Source: Auraticoccus monumenti (GTDB lineage: Bacteria; Actinomycetota; Actinomycetes; Propionibacteriales; Propionibacteriaceae). Taken from it: 64,000 nt of DNA. The stretch lies in assembly GCF_900101785.1 (NCBI RefSeq), contig NZ_LT629688.1, positions 4,030,001 to 4,094,000 of the forward strand, given 5' to 3'. A program made the translations under genes and the position numbers. The notes beneath the pieces were generated by a model. It did no database searches. It was not told the origin of the DNA and saw only the letters and a program-made list of their open reading frames with translations. This document shows positions 1 through 8,022 of this stretch, piece after piece; positions within the stretch are counted from its first letter, which is position 1; each line of letters starts with the position of its first letter.

Positions 1-947
1 GAGCGGTTGTTGCGGCCCCAGCAGACGTAGCTCGGGGCCTCCCCGCCGCCGGCCAGCCGCTTGTAGGAGTTCACCCACTGGTTGGTCACCGCGGAGATCT
101 CCGCCCCGTGGTGCAGCACCCCGGCGATGAACTGCCGGGCCGTCGCGGAGAGGTGGTACTCGTCGGAGGCGTCGTAGAAGGCGTTGGCGTCGCCCTCGAA
201 GAGCGAGACGTGGGTGTGCATGCCCGAGCCGGCCTGGCCGCTGAAGGGCTTGGGCATGAAGGAGGCGCGCATCCCCTCGCTCATGGCGACCTCCTTGATC
301 ACCACCCGGAAGGTCATGATGTTGTCGGCCATGGTGAGCGCGTCGGCGTAGCGCAGGTCGATCTCCTGCTGACCGGGGGCGTGCTCGTGGTGGGAGAACT
401 CCACCGAGATGCCCATCTGCTCCAGCATGGTGATGGCCCGGCGGCGGAAGTCGCTGCTGGCCCCGTGCGGGGTGTGGTCGAAGTAGCCCGAGGAGTCGAT
501 CGGGACCGGCGGCTGGCCCGGGGCCAGCGGCCCGTCCTCGAAGAGGAAGAACTCCACCTCGGGGTGGGTGTAGAAGGTGAACCCCTGGTCGGCGGCCTTG
601 TCCAGCGCCCGCTTGAGCACGAACCGCGGGTCGGCGTAGGAGGGCGAGCCGTCGGGGAGGCGGATGTCGCAGAACATCCGGCCGGTCCCCTGCACCTGGT
701 CCCGCCACGGCAGCAGCTGGAAGGTCGAGGGGTCGGGGTGGGCCACCATGTCGGACTCCTGGATCCGGGCGAAGCCCTCGATCGCGGAGCCGTCGAAGCC
801 GATGCCCTCGCTGAAGGCGCCCTCGAGCTCGGCGGGGGCGATCGCCACCGACTTGAGGAATCCCAGCACGTCGGTGAACCACAGCCGGACGAAGCGGACG
901 TCGCGCTCCTCGATGGTGCGCAACACGAACTCCGTCTGCTTGTCCAT
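1..947 (-). CDS. glnA2: Glutamine synthetase, GlnA2-type (3' end cut by window)
   Basis: Makes glutamine from glutamate, ammonia and ATP in the cytoplasm. 315 codons are visible; the C-terminal third, about 130 residues, lies outside the window. The N-terminal half has FDGSAIEGF near residues 51-59. HPEVEFF near 128-134 supplies metal-ligand glutamates, and GSGMHTHVS and NSYKRL follow further on. The opening MDKQTEFVLRTIEERDVRFV and the phrase RLWFTDVLG match actinobacterial GlnA2 rather than GlnA1; this is from memory of the family. The ATG at 947 has no Shine-Dalgarno. A CAGACT -10-like hexamer ends exactly 6 nt upstream, so translation is probably leaderless. It is divergent from nadE, whose glutaminase domain consumes the product. 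Confidence 0.93.
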   Translation of the reverse strand, partial: MDKQTEFVLRTIEERDVRFVRLWFTDVLGFLKSVAIAPAELEGAFSEGIGFDGSAIEGFARIQESDMVAHPDPSTFQLLPWRDQVQGTGRMFCDIRLPDGSPSYADPRFVLKRALDKAADQGFTFYTHPEVEFFLFEDGPLAPGQPPVPIDSSGYFDHTPHGASSDFRRRAITMLEQMGISVEFSHHEHAPGQQEIDLRYADALTMADNIMTFRVVIKEVAMSEGMRASFMPKPFSGQAGSGMHTHVSLFEGDANAFYDASDEYHLSATARQFIAGVLHHGAEISAVTNQWVNSYKRLAGGGEAPSYVCWGRNNR

Positions 948-953
948 GGCGAC

Positions 954-971
954 AGTCTGCCTGACTAGTCT
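954..971. promoter_or_regulatory. Overlapping divergent promoters of glnA2 and nadE
   Basis: TAGTCT (966-971, plus strand) ends 6 nt before the nadE GTG. CAGACT (959-954, minus strand) ends 6 nt before the glnA2 ATG. The two starts are only 30 bp apart and neither has a Shine-Dalgarno, so both transcripts probably begin at the start codon. The -10 calls come from sequence only. Confidence 0.6.
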
Positions 972-977
972 GAGCGC

Positions 978-2762
978 GTGCCACACCTCCGCCTCGCGCT
1001 GGCCCAGCTCAACACCACCGTCGGGGCCGTGGAGGCCAACGCCGACGCCGCGCTGGAGTGGTGCCGGGCCGCCGCGAGGTCCGGTGCGGACCTGGTGCTG
1101 CTGCCCGAGATGGCCCTGACCGGCTACCCGGTGGAGGACCTGGCCCTGCGCACCAGCTTCGTCGACGCCAGCGTCGCGGCGGTCGGGCGGCTGGCCGAGC
1201 GCCTCGAGACCGAGGGGCTGGGCGGGCTGGTGGTCGTGGTCGGGCATCTGGACCGGGCCGCCGACCGCCGTCCGGAGAACAAGGCCTCGGTGCTGCACGG
1301 CGGACGCGTGCTGGCCGGCTACGAGAAGCACCACCTGCCCAACTACGGCGTCTTCGACGAGTACCGCTACTTCCGCCCGGGCACCGAGATGCTGGTGGTG
1401 CGGGTGCGCGGGGTCGACGTGGCGCTGGCCATCTGCGAGGACCTGTGGCAGGACGGCGGGCCGGTGCAGGCCGCCGCCGAGGCCGGGGCCGGTCTGCTGG
1501 CGGTGGTCAACGCCTCCCCCTACGAGAGCGCCAAGGACGACGTCCGGCTGGAGCTGGTCCGCCGCCGTGCGGCCGAGGTCGGCTGCCCGCTGGCCTACGT
1601 CAACCTGGTCGGCGGTCAGGACGAGCTGGTCTTCGACGGCGACTCGATGGTGGTGGCCGCCGACGGGGAGGTGCTGGCCCGCGGACCGCAGTTCGTGGAG
1701 AGCCTGGTGCTGGCGGACCTGGAGCTGGCGGCGGCGACCGCCACGGAGGTGGCGCTGCCGGTGGGGCCCAGCGGCATGACGGTGCGCCGGGTGCTCGACC
1801 TCGGCCCGGTCTCGACGCCGGCCGCCACCCCGCCGCAGCCGGTCGAGACGCCGATGGCCGAGCGGCTGGACCGGCTGGCCGAGATCCACGCCGCCCTGGT
1901 CCTGGGGCTGCGGGACTACTGCGCCAAGAACGGCATCCGGACGGTCTTCCTCGGCCTGTCCGGTGGCATCGACTCCACGCTGGTGGCCAGCATCGCCTGC
2001 GACGCCCTCGGCGCGGAGAACGTGCACGGCATCTCCAACCCCGGCGCGTGGTCCAGCGAGCACTCCCGCAGCGACGCCGCCGAGCTGGCCCGCCGGACCG
2101 GGCTGCACTTCTCCACCGTCGAGATCGCCCCGATGGTGGACGCCTTCGAGGCCGCGCTCGAGCTGGACGGGGTCGCCGCGGAGAACCTGCAGGCCCGCGT
2201 CCGTGCGGTGATCTGGATGGCCCGCTCGAACCAGGACGGGCCTTCGATCGTGCTGGCCTGCGGCAACAAGACCGAGCTGGCCGTCGGCTACTCCACCATC
2301 TACGGCGACGCGGTCGGCGGGTTCGCCCCGATCAAGGACGTCCCCAAGACGCTGGTCTGGGAGCTGGCCCGCTGGCGCAACGAGCAGGCCGGGCGACGCG
2401 GTGAGACCCCGCCGGTCCCGGAGGGCACGATCACCAAGGAGCCCAGCGCCGAGCTGCGACCGGGCCAGCGCGACACCGACACCCTGCCGCCCTACGAGGT
2501 CCTGGACCGGGTGCTGGAGTCCTACGTGGGCACCGACACCGGGCTGGGTGAGATGGTCGCCGCGGGGTTCGACGCCGCCCTGGTGCAGCGGGTGGTGCAG
2601 ATGGTGGACCGGGCCGAGTACAAGCGGCGCCAGTACCCGCCGGGCACCAAGATCAGCTTCAAGGCCTTCGGGCGGGACCGCCGGCTGCCCATCACCAACG
2701 GCTGGCGCGAGACCGACCCGGGTCGCGGCGGCGTGTCGGTCAGCGACGTCACCGACGCATGA
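978..2762 (+). CDS. nadE: Glutamine-dependent NAD+ synthetase
   Basis: Last step of NAD+ synthesis: amidates deamido-NAD+ using ATP, with ammonia released from glutamine by the protein's own glutaminase domain. The 594 residues carry an N-terminal nitrilase-type (CN hydrolase) domain with a Glu-Lys-Cys triad: E44 in LLPEMALTGY, K117 in YEKHHLPNY, C153 in AICEDLW. The C-terminal synthetase domain has the PP-loop LSGGIDSTLVAS near 327-338. The length is normal for the two-domain form. The GTG start is supported by the conserved N-terminus HLRLALAQLN and by a -10 element 6 nt upstream. The stop overlaps the next gene by 4 bp. Confidence 0.96.
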   Translation: MPHLRLALAQLNTTVGAVEANADAALEWCRAAARSGADLVLLPEMALTGYPVEDLALRTSFVDASVAAVGRLAERLETEGLGGLVVVVGHLDRAADRRPENKASVLHGGRVLAGYEKHHLPNYGVFDEYRYFRPGTEMLVVRVRGVDVALAICEDLWQDGGPVQAAAEAGAGLLAVVNASPYESAKDDVRLELVRRRAAEVGCPLAYVNLVGGQDELVFDGDSMVVAADGEVLARGPQFVESLVLADLELAAATATEVALPVGPSGMTVRRVLDLGPVSTPAATPPQPVETPMAERLDRLAEIHAALVLGLRDYCAKNGIRTVFLGLSGGIDSTLVASIACDALGAENVHGISNPGAWSSEHSRSDAAELARRTGLHFSTVEIAPMVDAFEAALELDGVAAENLQARVRAVIWMARSNQDGPSIVLACGNKTELAVGYSTIYGDAVGGFAPIKDVPKTLVWELARWRNEQAGRRGETPPVPEGTITKEPSAELRPGQRDTDTLPPYEVLDRVLESYVGTDTGLGEMVAAGFDAALVQRVVQMVDRAEYKRRQYPPGTKISFKAFGRDRRLPITNGWRETDPGRGGVSVSDVTDA

Positions 2763-3676
2763 GCACCCCCGGCTGGTACCCCGACCCCTCCGGTCAGCCC
2801 GGCTACCGGTGGTGGGACGGGCGTGCCTGGACCGCCGCCACCTCCCGGACACCGGGCGCCACCCCTCCCCCGGGGCCACCGGCGGCGGGGCCGGGCGACG
2901 GGCGCCGGGGCCGGGGACGCGGTGGCGTCATCGCCCTGGTGGCCGTGCTGGCCGTGCTGGCCCTCGTCGCAGCCCTGCTGGTCCCGCGGCTGCTCGGCGA
3001 CGACGACCGGGCCGACCCCGGGCCCGCGCCGACCTCCACCGTCTCCGCCTGGGACGAGACCAGCCGGCCGACCCCCACGCCGACCCCCACCCCGACGCCG
3101 GTCAGCCCCACGCCGTCGGCGAGCGGCGGGACGCCGAGCGAGGGCGGTCTGGAGAGCTGCCCCTACGGCGACCCCTACGTCCGCCAGGACCACCCCGTCG
3201 ACGGACGCGTGCACGGCGGTGGCCTGAGCCAGGAGCCGGTGCCCGGCTGGGAGGACTACGCGGGGAGCGGCTACACCTGGGCCTACGACGTGGCCGGGCA
3301 GTACGACCACGTCACCGACCGCTGGATCGCCTCCACCGTGGTCGGGGCGATCAGCACCGCCGACGGGTTCGCCGAGCCCCAGCAGGCGGCGCGGGACATG
3401 ATGGACTGCCTGGCCTCCTCCGACTACTACGCCACCTTCGTGGAGCGCCAGGACGTGGTCAGCGAGGCGGTCACCGTCGACGGGCGTCCCGGGTGGTGGC
3501 TGCGCGCGGAGATCCGGGTGGACGAGCGCCAGGTCGAGGGGGACGTGGCCGACGTCGTCGTGGTCGACGACGGGAGCGGGGAGTCGCTGTCGTTCTTCTC
3601 CTCCTGCGCACCCCTGGGCGACACCGGCCGGATCGCCCTGATCGACGCCGCCCGGGAGTCGCTGCGGGTGGGCTGA
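2759..3676 (+). CDS. DUF2510 domain membrane-anchored protein
   Basis: Function unknown. The 305-residue protein opens with the DUF2510 signature GWYPDPSGQPGYRWWDGRAW (residues 5-24). A Pro/Gly/Arg-rich stretch follows, then one membrane segment (about 58-82, VIALVAVLAVLALVAALLVP) and a TP-repeat linker around residues 103-120. The rest is extracellular, with two cysteines (SCPYGD and the late SSCAPLG) that could pair. DUF2510 is usually a short tryptophan-rich module at the N-terminus of actinobacterial membrane proteins. The ATGA overlap with nadE suggests translational coupling. The extracellular domain resembles small sensor-like domains, but I cannot name it. Confidence 0.85.
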   Translation: MSTPGWYPDPSGQPGYRWWDGRAWTAATSRTPGATPPPGPPAAGPGDGRRGRGRGGVIALVAVLAVLALVAALLVPRLLGDDDRADPGPAPTSTVSAWDETSRPTPTPTPTPTPVSPTPSASGGTPSEGGLESCPYGDPYVRQDHPVDGRVHGGGLSQEPVPGWEDYAGSGYTWAYDVAGQYDHVTDRWIASTVVGAISTADGFAEPQQAARDMMDCLASSDYYATFVERQDVVSEAVTVDGRPGWWLRAEIRVDERQVEGDVADVVVVDDGSGESLSFFSSCAPLGDTGRIALIDAARESLRVG

Positions 3677-3690
3677 CCTGGCCGCACCCC

Positions 3691-3696
3691 TAGCCT
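3691..3696 (+). promoter_or_regulatory. -10 element for a leaderless transcript
   Basis: TAGCCT ends 6 nt before the ATG at 3703. That start has no Shine-Dalgarno (gggg then cc precede it). The same hexamer and spacing occur before alkB and the AlkX-type glycosylase. Confidence 0.55.
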
Positions 3697-3702
3697 GGGG
3701 CC

Positions 3703-5292
3703 ATGGACACCTGGCACGAGACCGACGGCGTCCCCTGGCTGCACCTGGGTCGCAGCGACGGAGGGCCCGCGGTGGCGGGGGTCGTGCTGGGACGAGGACG
3801 CGCCCACCAGAGCGTCGCCGGCCTCGGGTCGATCGACGCCGCCGCCGAGGTGGTCCGGCGGGAGCTGGCGCGCCCGGTGGAGACCGACCGCGGCGTCCAG
3901 CAGCTGCAGGTCGCGGTCACCCCGGGGCTGGAGGACACCCTGGTGGTGGTGGCCGGGGCGCCGGACGACCTGGCCGCCCGGCTGGCCCGGCTGGACGCCG
4001 GTCTGCGCGAGCCGGCCCGGCTCGACCTCGCCGCAGCCTCGCGGGCCCAGCCCGCCGAGGGCCTGCGGGGGTGGCCGCGCGAGCTGGAGGCCTGGTTCGG
4101 CGCCGGTCCGGCGTCCCTGTCCGCCGAGCTCAGCCCCCGCCGCAGCGGTGAGGAGGAGGTGGTCACCCAGGCCCTGCAGGCCTGGAGCCCGACCCGCGGC
4201 TGCCCCGTGGTCGCCTTCACCACCGACCCGGGCCTGGTCGGCTCGGCCTTCGCCGCCGACGGGGCCCTCCCCGCACCCGCACCGCTGCGCTGGCGGGACC
4301 GCGGACCGGAGTCGGTGGTCCCCTCCTTCGCCAACAACGTGCTCAGCGCGCGGTCCCCGGACACGCTGGCGGCCCGGGTGGCCCAGCAGGTCCTGATCCA
4401 CACCGTCAACCGCGCGCTGGCGATCAGCGGCGAGGCGCAGGGGCTGGCGGTCGGCACCGTGGCCGCGGGCGGGGAGTGGCTGCTGACCCTGCAGGCGCGC
4501 ACCGACGACGGCTACGACCGCGCGAGCGCCCACCGGGCGGTGGTCAGCGCCCTCGAGATCTGCCGTGAGCCTGGTGCGGACGAGCTCGCCACCCACCTGG
4601 CGACGGTGCGCGGGGAGGAGTCGACCCGAACGCTGCTGGGCATCGTCTCGATGGCCTCGCGGACCCTGCAGACCGGCCGGCAGCAGAGCACCCTGGAGCT
4701 GCTCGGCGAGCTGGACCGGCTCGAGGAGGGCGCCGTCCGCCGTGACCTGGCCACCCTGCTGGACCAGCTGCTGCTGGGTCTGCCGGCCGGGGTGCCGGCC
4801 CCGGCCGCCTTCCCCCTCCAGCCGGTCCCGGACCTGCCGGAGGGGCGCGGGCGGACCTCCACCCACCGGTCCGCGCTGCTGCTGCCCGCCACCGACGGGC
4901 GCCAGCTCCGCACCGACGTCACCCGGCGGGGGGACGTCCTGACCGTGCGCACCGGCGTGGGCCGTCACGCCGTGGACGCCTCCAGCGCGGCGGTCGACCT
5001 GTCGCGCACCGTCGCCCGGGTGGACCGGGGCGAGACCTACACGGTGCTGGTCGACGAGGAGGGCCGCCGGGCCGCCATCCCGTGGCTGGCCATCGGGGGC
5101 ACCGCGGCGCTGCGCCGGGCCATGGACGAGGCCGTCCCGCCCGAGCGACGGCTCCGGCTCCCCGCCGACCCGCAGTACGACCACTTCGTCACCGACCGCC
5201 GGCGGCTGGCCCGCCGCATCCTGTGGACGGTCGGGGTGACCATGCTCCTGGTGGTGGTGTTCATCATCGTGATGGAGAACACCGTCGGGTGA
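3703..5292 (+). CDS. Tail-anchored protein resembling a catalytically dead M16 peptidase
   Basis: Not firmly recognised; 529 residues. The middle (about 215-340) follows the second domain of M16 metallopeptidases: ANNVLSARSPDTLAARVAQQ, then RALAISGEAQGLAVGTVAAG in the place of the GLAY substrate-binding segment, then ADELATHLATVRGE in the helix after it. The N-terminal part could align with the first M16 domain, but the HxxEH zinc site is absent: AGLGSIDAAAEVVRREL sits where it would be. About 400-480 is an extra beta-rich domain (HRSALLLPATDGRQLRTDV). The extreme C-terminus, ILWTVGVTMLLVVVFIIVM, is a membrane anchor that leaves the body cytoplasmic. The M16 relation is inferred from pattern only. 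It has its own promoter after the DUF2510 gene. Confidence 0.7.
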   Translation: MDTWHETDGVPWLHLGRSDGGPAVAGVVLGRGRAHQSVAGLGSIDAAAEVVRRELARPVETDRGVQQLQVAVTPGLEDTLVVVAGAPDDLAARLARLDAGLREPARLDLAAASRAQPAEGLRGWPRELEAWFGAGPASLSAELSPRRSGEEEVVTQALQAWSPTRGCPVVAFTTDPGLVGSAFAADGALPAPAPLRWRDRGPESVVPSFANNVLSARSPDTLAARVAQQVLIHTVNRALAISGEAQGLAVGTVAAGGEWLLTLQARTDDGYDRASAHRAVVSALEICREPGADELATHLATVRGEESTRTLLGIVSMASRTLQTGRQQSTLELLGELDRLEEGAVRRDLATLLDQLLLGLPAGVPAPAAFPLQPVPDLPEGRGRTSTHRSALLLPATDGRQLRTDVTRRGDVLTVRTGVGRHAVDASSAAVDLSRTVARVDRGETYTVLVDEEGRRAAIPWLAIGGTAALRRAMDEAVPPERRLRLPADPQYDHFVTDRRRLARRILWTVGVTMLLVVVFIIVMENTVG

Positions 5293-5333
5293 GCGGGGGC
5301 TCCAGCACCCGACGGTGGACAGGGAGGACGACG

Positions 5334-6023
5334 ATGGCCAAGGCCTCGATGTACGAAGAGATGGTCGACGTGGTCGGCCGCCGCATCGTCGGCGGCGGCA
5401 TCGGGCCGCGCGAGGTGATGTCGCTGGCCGCGCTGCAGGAGGAGTTCGGCGTCTCCCGCACCGTGGCCAGGGAGGCGATGCGGGCGCTGGAGGCCCTCGG
5501 GCTGATCACCGCCCGCCGCCGGGTGGGGCTGATCGTCTCCCCCGCCGGGGACTGGGACGTGCTGGACCCGCAGGTGATCCGGTGGAACCTCGCCGGGCCC
5601 GGCCGCGACGCCCAGCTGCGTGCCCTGATGGACCTCCGCATCGCCGTCGAACCCGTGGCCACCCGGCTGGCCGCCCAGCACGCCACCCCCGCCCAGCGCG
5701 AGCACCTGCTGGACCTGGTCGGGCGTCTCAGCGCCATCGGCGAGGCCGGGCGCGGGGACTCCGAGGAGTACCTGGTCGTCGACGTCGAGTTCCACGTGAC
5801 CCTGCTGCGGGCCAGCGCGAACCCGCTGCTGGTGGCCCTGGAACCCGCGGTGACCGAGGTGCTGACCGGTCGCAGCCACCTGGGCCTGACCCCGGCCCAC
5901 CCCGACCCGCAGGCCCTCGCCTGCCACGTCCGGGCCGCCCGGGCGGTCGCCGGGGGCGACGCGGCGCAGGCCGAGGAGGCCTCCCGCACCATGCTCGCGC
6001 TGGTCCGCGACGAGCTGGACTGA
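5334..6023 (+). CDS. FadR-type GntR transcriptional regulator (FCD domain)
   Basis: DNA-binding regulator, 229 residues. A winged helix-turn-helix lies at about 5-75 (LAALQEEFGVSRTVAREAMR is the HTH). An all-helical FCD ligand domain lies at about 85-225, with the Arg/His pattern MDLRIAVEPVATRLAA and VDVEFHVTLLRASANPLL that usually holds a metal and an organic acid. FCD regulators typically respond to sugar acids or other carboxylates, matching the genes beside it. Start chosen at ATG 5334 after the AGGGAGG run. It is convergent with idnD, with a 6-bp gap. The likely targets are the AT-rich sites at 7950-7962 and 9067-9108. Confidence 0.9.
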   Translation: MAKASMYEEMVDVVGRRIVGGGIGPREVMSLAALQEEFGVSRTVAREAMRALEALGLITARRRVGLIVSPAGDWDVLDPQVIRWNLAGPGRDAQLRALMDLRIAVEPVATRLAAQHATPAQREHLLDLVGRLSAIGEAGRGDSEEYLVVDVEFHVTLLRASANPLLVALEPAVTEVLTGRSHLGLTPAHPDPQALACHVRAARAVAGGDAAQAEEASRTMLALVRDELD

Positions 6024-6029
6024 GACGGC

Positions 6030-7046
6030 TCAGCCGGTGGGGCGCAGCCCGATCAGCACCTTGCCCGAGGCCCGGCTGTCCCGGGCGGTGGTGAAGGCCT
6101 CGTCGGCGTCCTGGCTCGCGAACACGTGGGTGATGACGGCCTCGACCGCGGGGTCGGCCTGCAGCAGCCGGACGGCCTCGCCGATCTCGTCGTCGAAGCG
6201 GAAGGAGCCGACCAAGCGGGCCTCCTTGGCGATCAGCGGCGCCAGCAGCACCGGCACCGCCGTGTTGGGCAGCATCCCGACCTGCGCGACGACCCCGCGC
6301 GGACGCACCGCGGCGATGGCGGTGGAGATCGAGGCGGGCACGCCGGCGCACTCGAAGACCACGTCGTAGGCGTCGCCCGGCACCTCCGCGCTGCCGAGCA
6401 GGATCGTCTCGTCCACCCCCAGCGCGGTGGCACGGGCCAGCGGCTCGGGCACCACGTCGCAGACGCTCACCCGGGACGCACCCAGCGCCCTGGCCGCGAA
6501 GGCGGTCAGCAGCCCGATCGGCCCGGCCCCGCTCACCAGCACCCGGGCACCGGCGACGCCACCGGCCCGGGTGATCCCGTGCAGGCCGACGGCGAGCGGC
6601 TCGGCCAGGGCCGCCCGGGTCAGCGGCAGGTCCGCCGGCAGCTCCCTGAGCATCTCGGTGTCCACCACGAGGTACTCGGCCAGACCGCCCTGGGTGTGCG
6701 GCTGGGTGGAGGCCGAACCGAGGTAGGAGCCACCCGGCCACAGGTGCCGCGCGTCCTCCAGACCGGGCACCGGGGTGCCGAACCTCGCCGGGTGCACGGT
6801 CACCGGGGTGCCCACCGCCAGCCGGCCGCTCGGGTCGAGGTCGACGGTGCCGGAGAGCTCGTGACCGGGCACCAGCGGCTCGGTGATCACGAAGGCCCCG
6901 TTGGCGCCGTCGTGGTGGTAGTGCAGGTCCGAGCCGCAGATGCCCACGTAGGCGACCGCGACCCGGACCTGCCCGGGACCCGGCTCGGGCACCGGGTGGT
7001 CCTCCAGCCGTAGGTCCTGCTTGCCGTGGATGGTGAGTGCGCGCAC
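6030..7046 (-). CDS. idnD: L-idonate 5-dehydrogenase-like zinc alcohol dehydrogenase
   Basis: Medium-chain dehydrogenase, 338 residues, probably oxidising L-idonate or a similar sugar acid to 5-ketogluconate. C37 and GHE (61-63) form the catalytic zinc site, and GAGPIG (173-178) is the nucleotide-binding turn. GSASTQPHTQGG matches the corresponding segment of IdnD. The four-cysteine structural-zinc lobe is absent: HPARFGTPVPGLEDARHLWP stands in its place. The GTG at 7046 was chosen because VRALTIHGKQDLRLE is the family N-terminus and AGAGGAAG lies just upstream; longer in-frame extension is low complexity. It lies 55 bp after idnO, probably in the same transcript. Confidence 0.88.
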   Translation of the reverse strand: MRALTIHGKQDLRLEDHPVPEPGPGQVRVAVAYVGICGSDLHYHHDGANGAFVITEPLVPGHELSGTVDLDPSGRLAVGTPVTVHPARFGTPVPGLEDARHLWPGGSYLGSASTQPHTQGGLAEYLVVDTEMLRELPADLPLTRAALAEPLAVGLHGITRAGGVAGARVLVSGAGPIGLLTAFAARALGASRVSVCDVVPEPLARATALGVDETILLGSAEVPGDAYDVVFECAGVPASISTAIAAVRPRGVVAQVGMLPNTAVPVLLAPLIAKEARLVGSFRFDDEIGEAVRLLQADPAVEAVITHVFASQDADEAFTTARDSRASGKVLIGLRPTG

Positions 7047-7101
7047 GGGTCTTCCTCTGCTGCCTGGGGGCGGGGGCCGGGGTCGGCCGGGTGGGGACGA
7101 G

Positions 7102-7875
7102 TCAGACGACGGAGGTGAGTCCACCGTCGACGTGGAGGTTCTGGCCGGAGACGAAGGAGGAGGCCGGGGAGGAGAGGAACACCGCGGCGCCGACCAGCTC
7201 CTCGAACCGGCCCCAGCGCCCGGCCGGCGTGCGGGCCTTCAGCCAGCCGTCGAACTCGGGGTCGCTCCACAGGTCCTTGTTCATCTCCGAGGCGAAGTAG
7301 CCCGGGGAGATGGCGTTGACCTGGATGTCGAAGCGGGCCAGGTCGGCGGCCATCCCCTTGGTCAGCATCGCCACCCCGCCCTTGGAGGCGGTGTACGGGG
7401 CGATGCTCTGCCGGGCCAGGGCCGACATCGCCGAGCCGATGTTGATCACCTTGCCGCCGGTGCCCCGCTCGGCCATGGCGGCGGTGACCGGCTGGGAGAC
7501 GTAGAAGACCGAGGACAGGTTGGTGCTGATCAGCCGGTCCCACTGCCCGGTCGGGAACTCGTTGAAGGGCGCCCGGTGCTGCATGCCGGCGTTGTTGACC
7601 AGCACGTCGGGGACGCCGACCCGCTCGATCAGCGCGCCCAGCTGCTCGCGGACGGCGTCGGCGTCGGTCACGTCGAAGCAGACCGGGTGCGTGGTCACCC
7701 CGGTCCCGGTGGCGATGCGGGCGGCCGCCTCGGCGGTGGCGGTCTCGTCGCGTCCGTGCACCACGACGTCGGCGCCGGCCTGGGCCAGACCGAGGGCCAG
7801 TGCGTGACCGAGGCCGCGGGCGGAGCCGGTCACGAGGGCGAGCCGGCCGGAGAGGTCGAACAGGGGCGTCGTCAT
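7102..7875 (-). CDS. idnO: Gluconate 5-dehydrogenase-type SDR
   Basis: Short-chain dehydrogenase, 257 residues, expected to interconvert 5-ketogluconate and D-gluconate with NAD(P)H. TGSARGLGHA (16-25) is the Rossmann turn and NNAG is at 94-97. The catalytic Ser is near 148-151 and YTASK supplies Tyr161 and Lys165. SPGYFASEMN and the ending SGQNLHVDGG are usual for the gluconate 5-dehydrogenase branch. The ATG at 7875 has AGGTGGG upstream. With idnD it makes the idonate to ketogluconate to gluconate pair. No gluconate kinase is present in the window. Confidence 0.88.
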   Translation of the reverse strand: MTTPLFDLSGRLALVTGSARGLGHALALGLAQAGADVVVHGRDETATAEAAARIATGTGVTTHPVCFDVTDADAVREQLGALIERVGVPDVLVNNAGMQHRAPFNEFPTGQWDRLISTNLSSVFYVSQPVTAAMAERGTGGKVINIGSAMSALARQSIAPYTASKGGVAMLTKGMAADLARFDIQVNAISPGYFASEMNKDLWSDPEFDGWLKARTPAGRWGRFEELVGAAVFLSSPASSFVSGQNLHVDGGLTSVV

Positions 7876-7949
7876 CGACCCACCTTCCTGGTGCACGGCA
7901 GGGAGCTGCCGGTTCGCGTGCCGCATCGGTGCGGCTCGTGTGGTGGCAA

Positions 7950-7962
7950 AGATATTACCAAT
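7950..7962 (-). promoter_or_regulatory. Candidate promoter and GntR half-site before idnO
   Basis: An AT-rich island in GC-rich DNA reads ATTGGTAATATCT on the minus strand. TAATAT (7957-7952) is a strong -10 hexamer, giving a leader of about 70 nt to the idnO ATG. The overlapping ATTGGT is the half-site of PdhR/LldR-type FCD regulators (ATTGGTnnnACCAAT). The second half-site is poorly conserved. Confidence 0.45.
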
Positions 7963-8022
7963 GGCTCGACGGTACGGCAACGGTCCGGTCGTGCGGGGTT
8001 CGGGATCCCGCTCGGGTGACCG

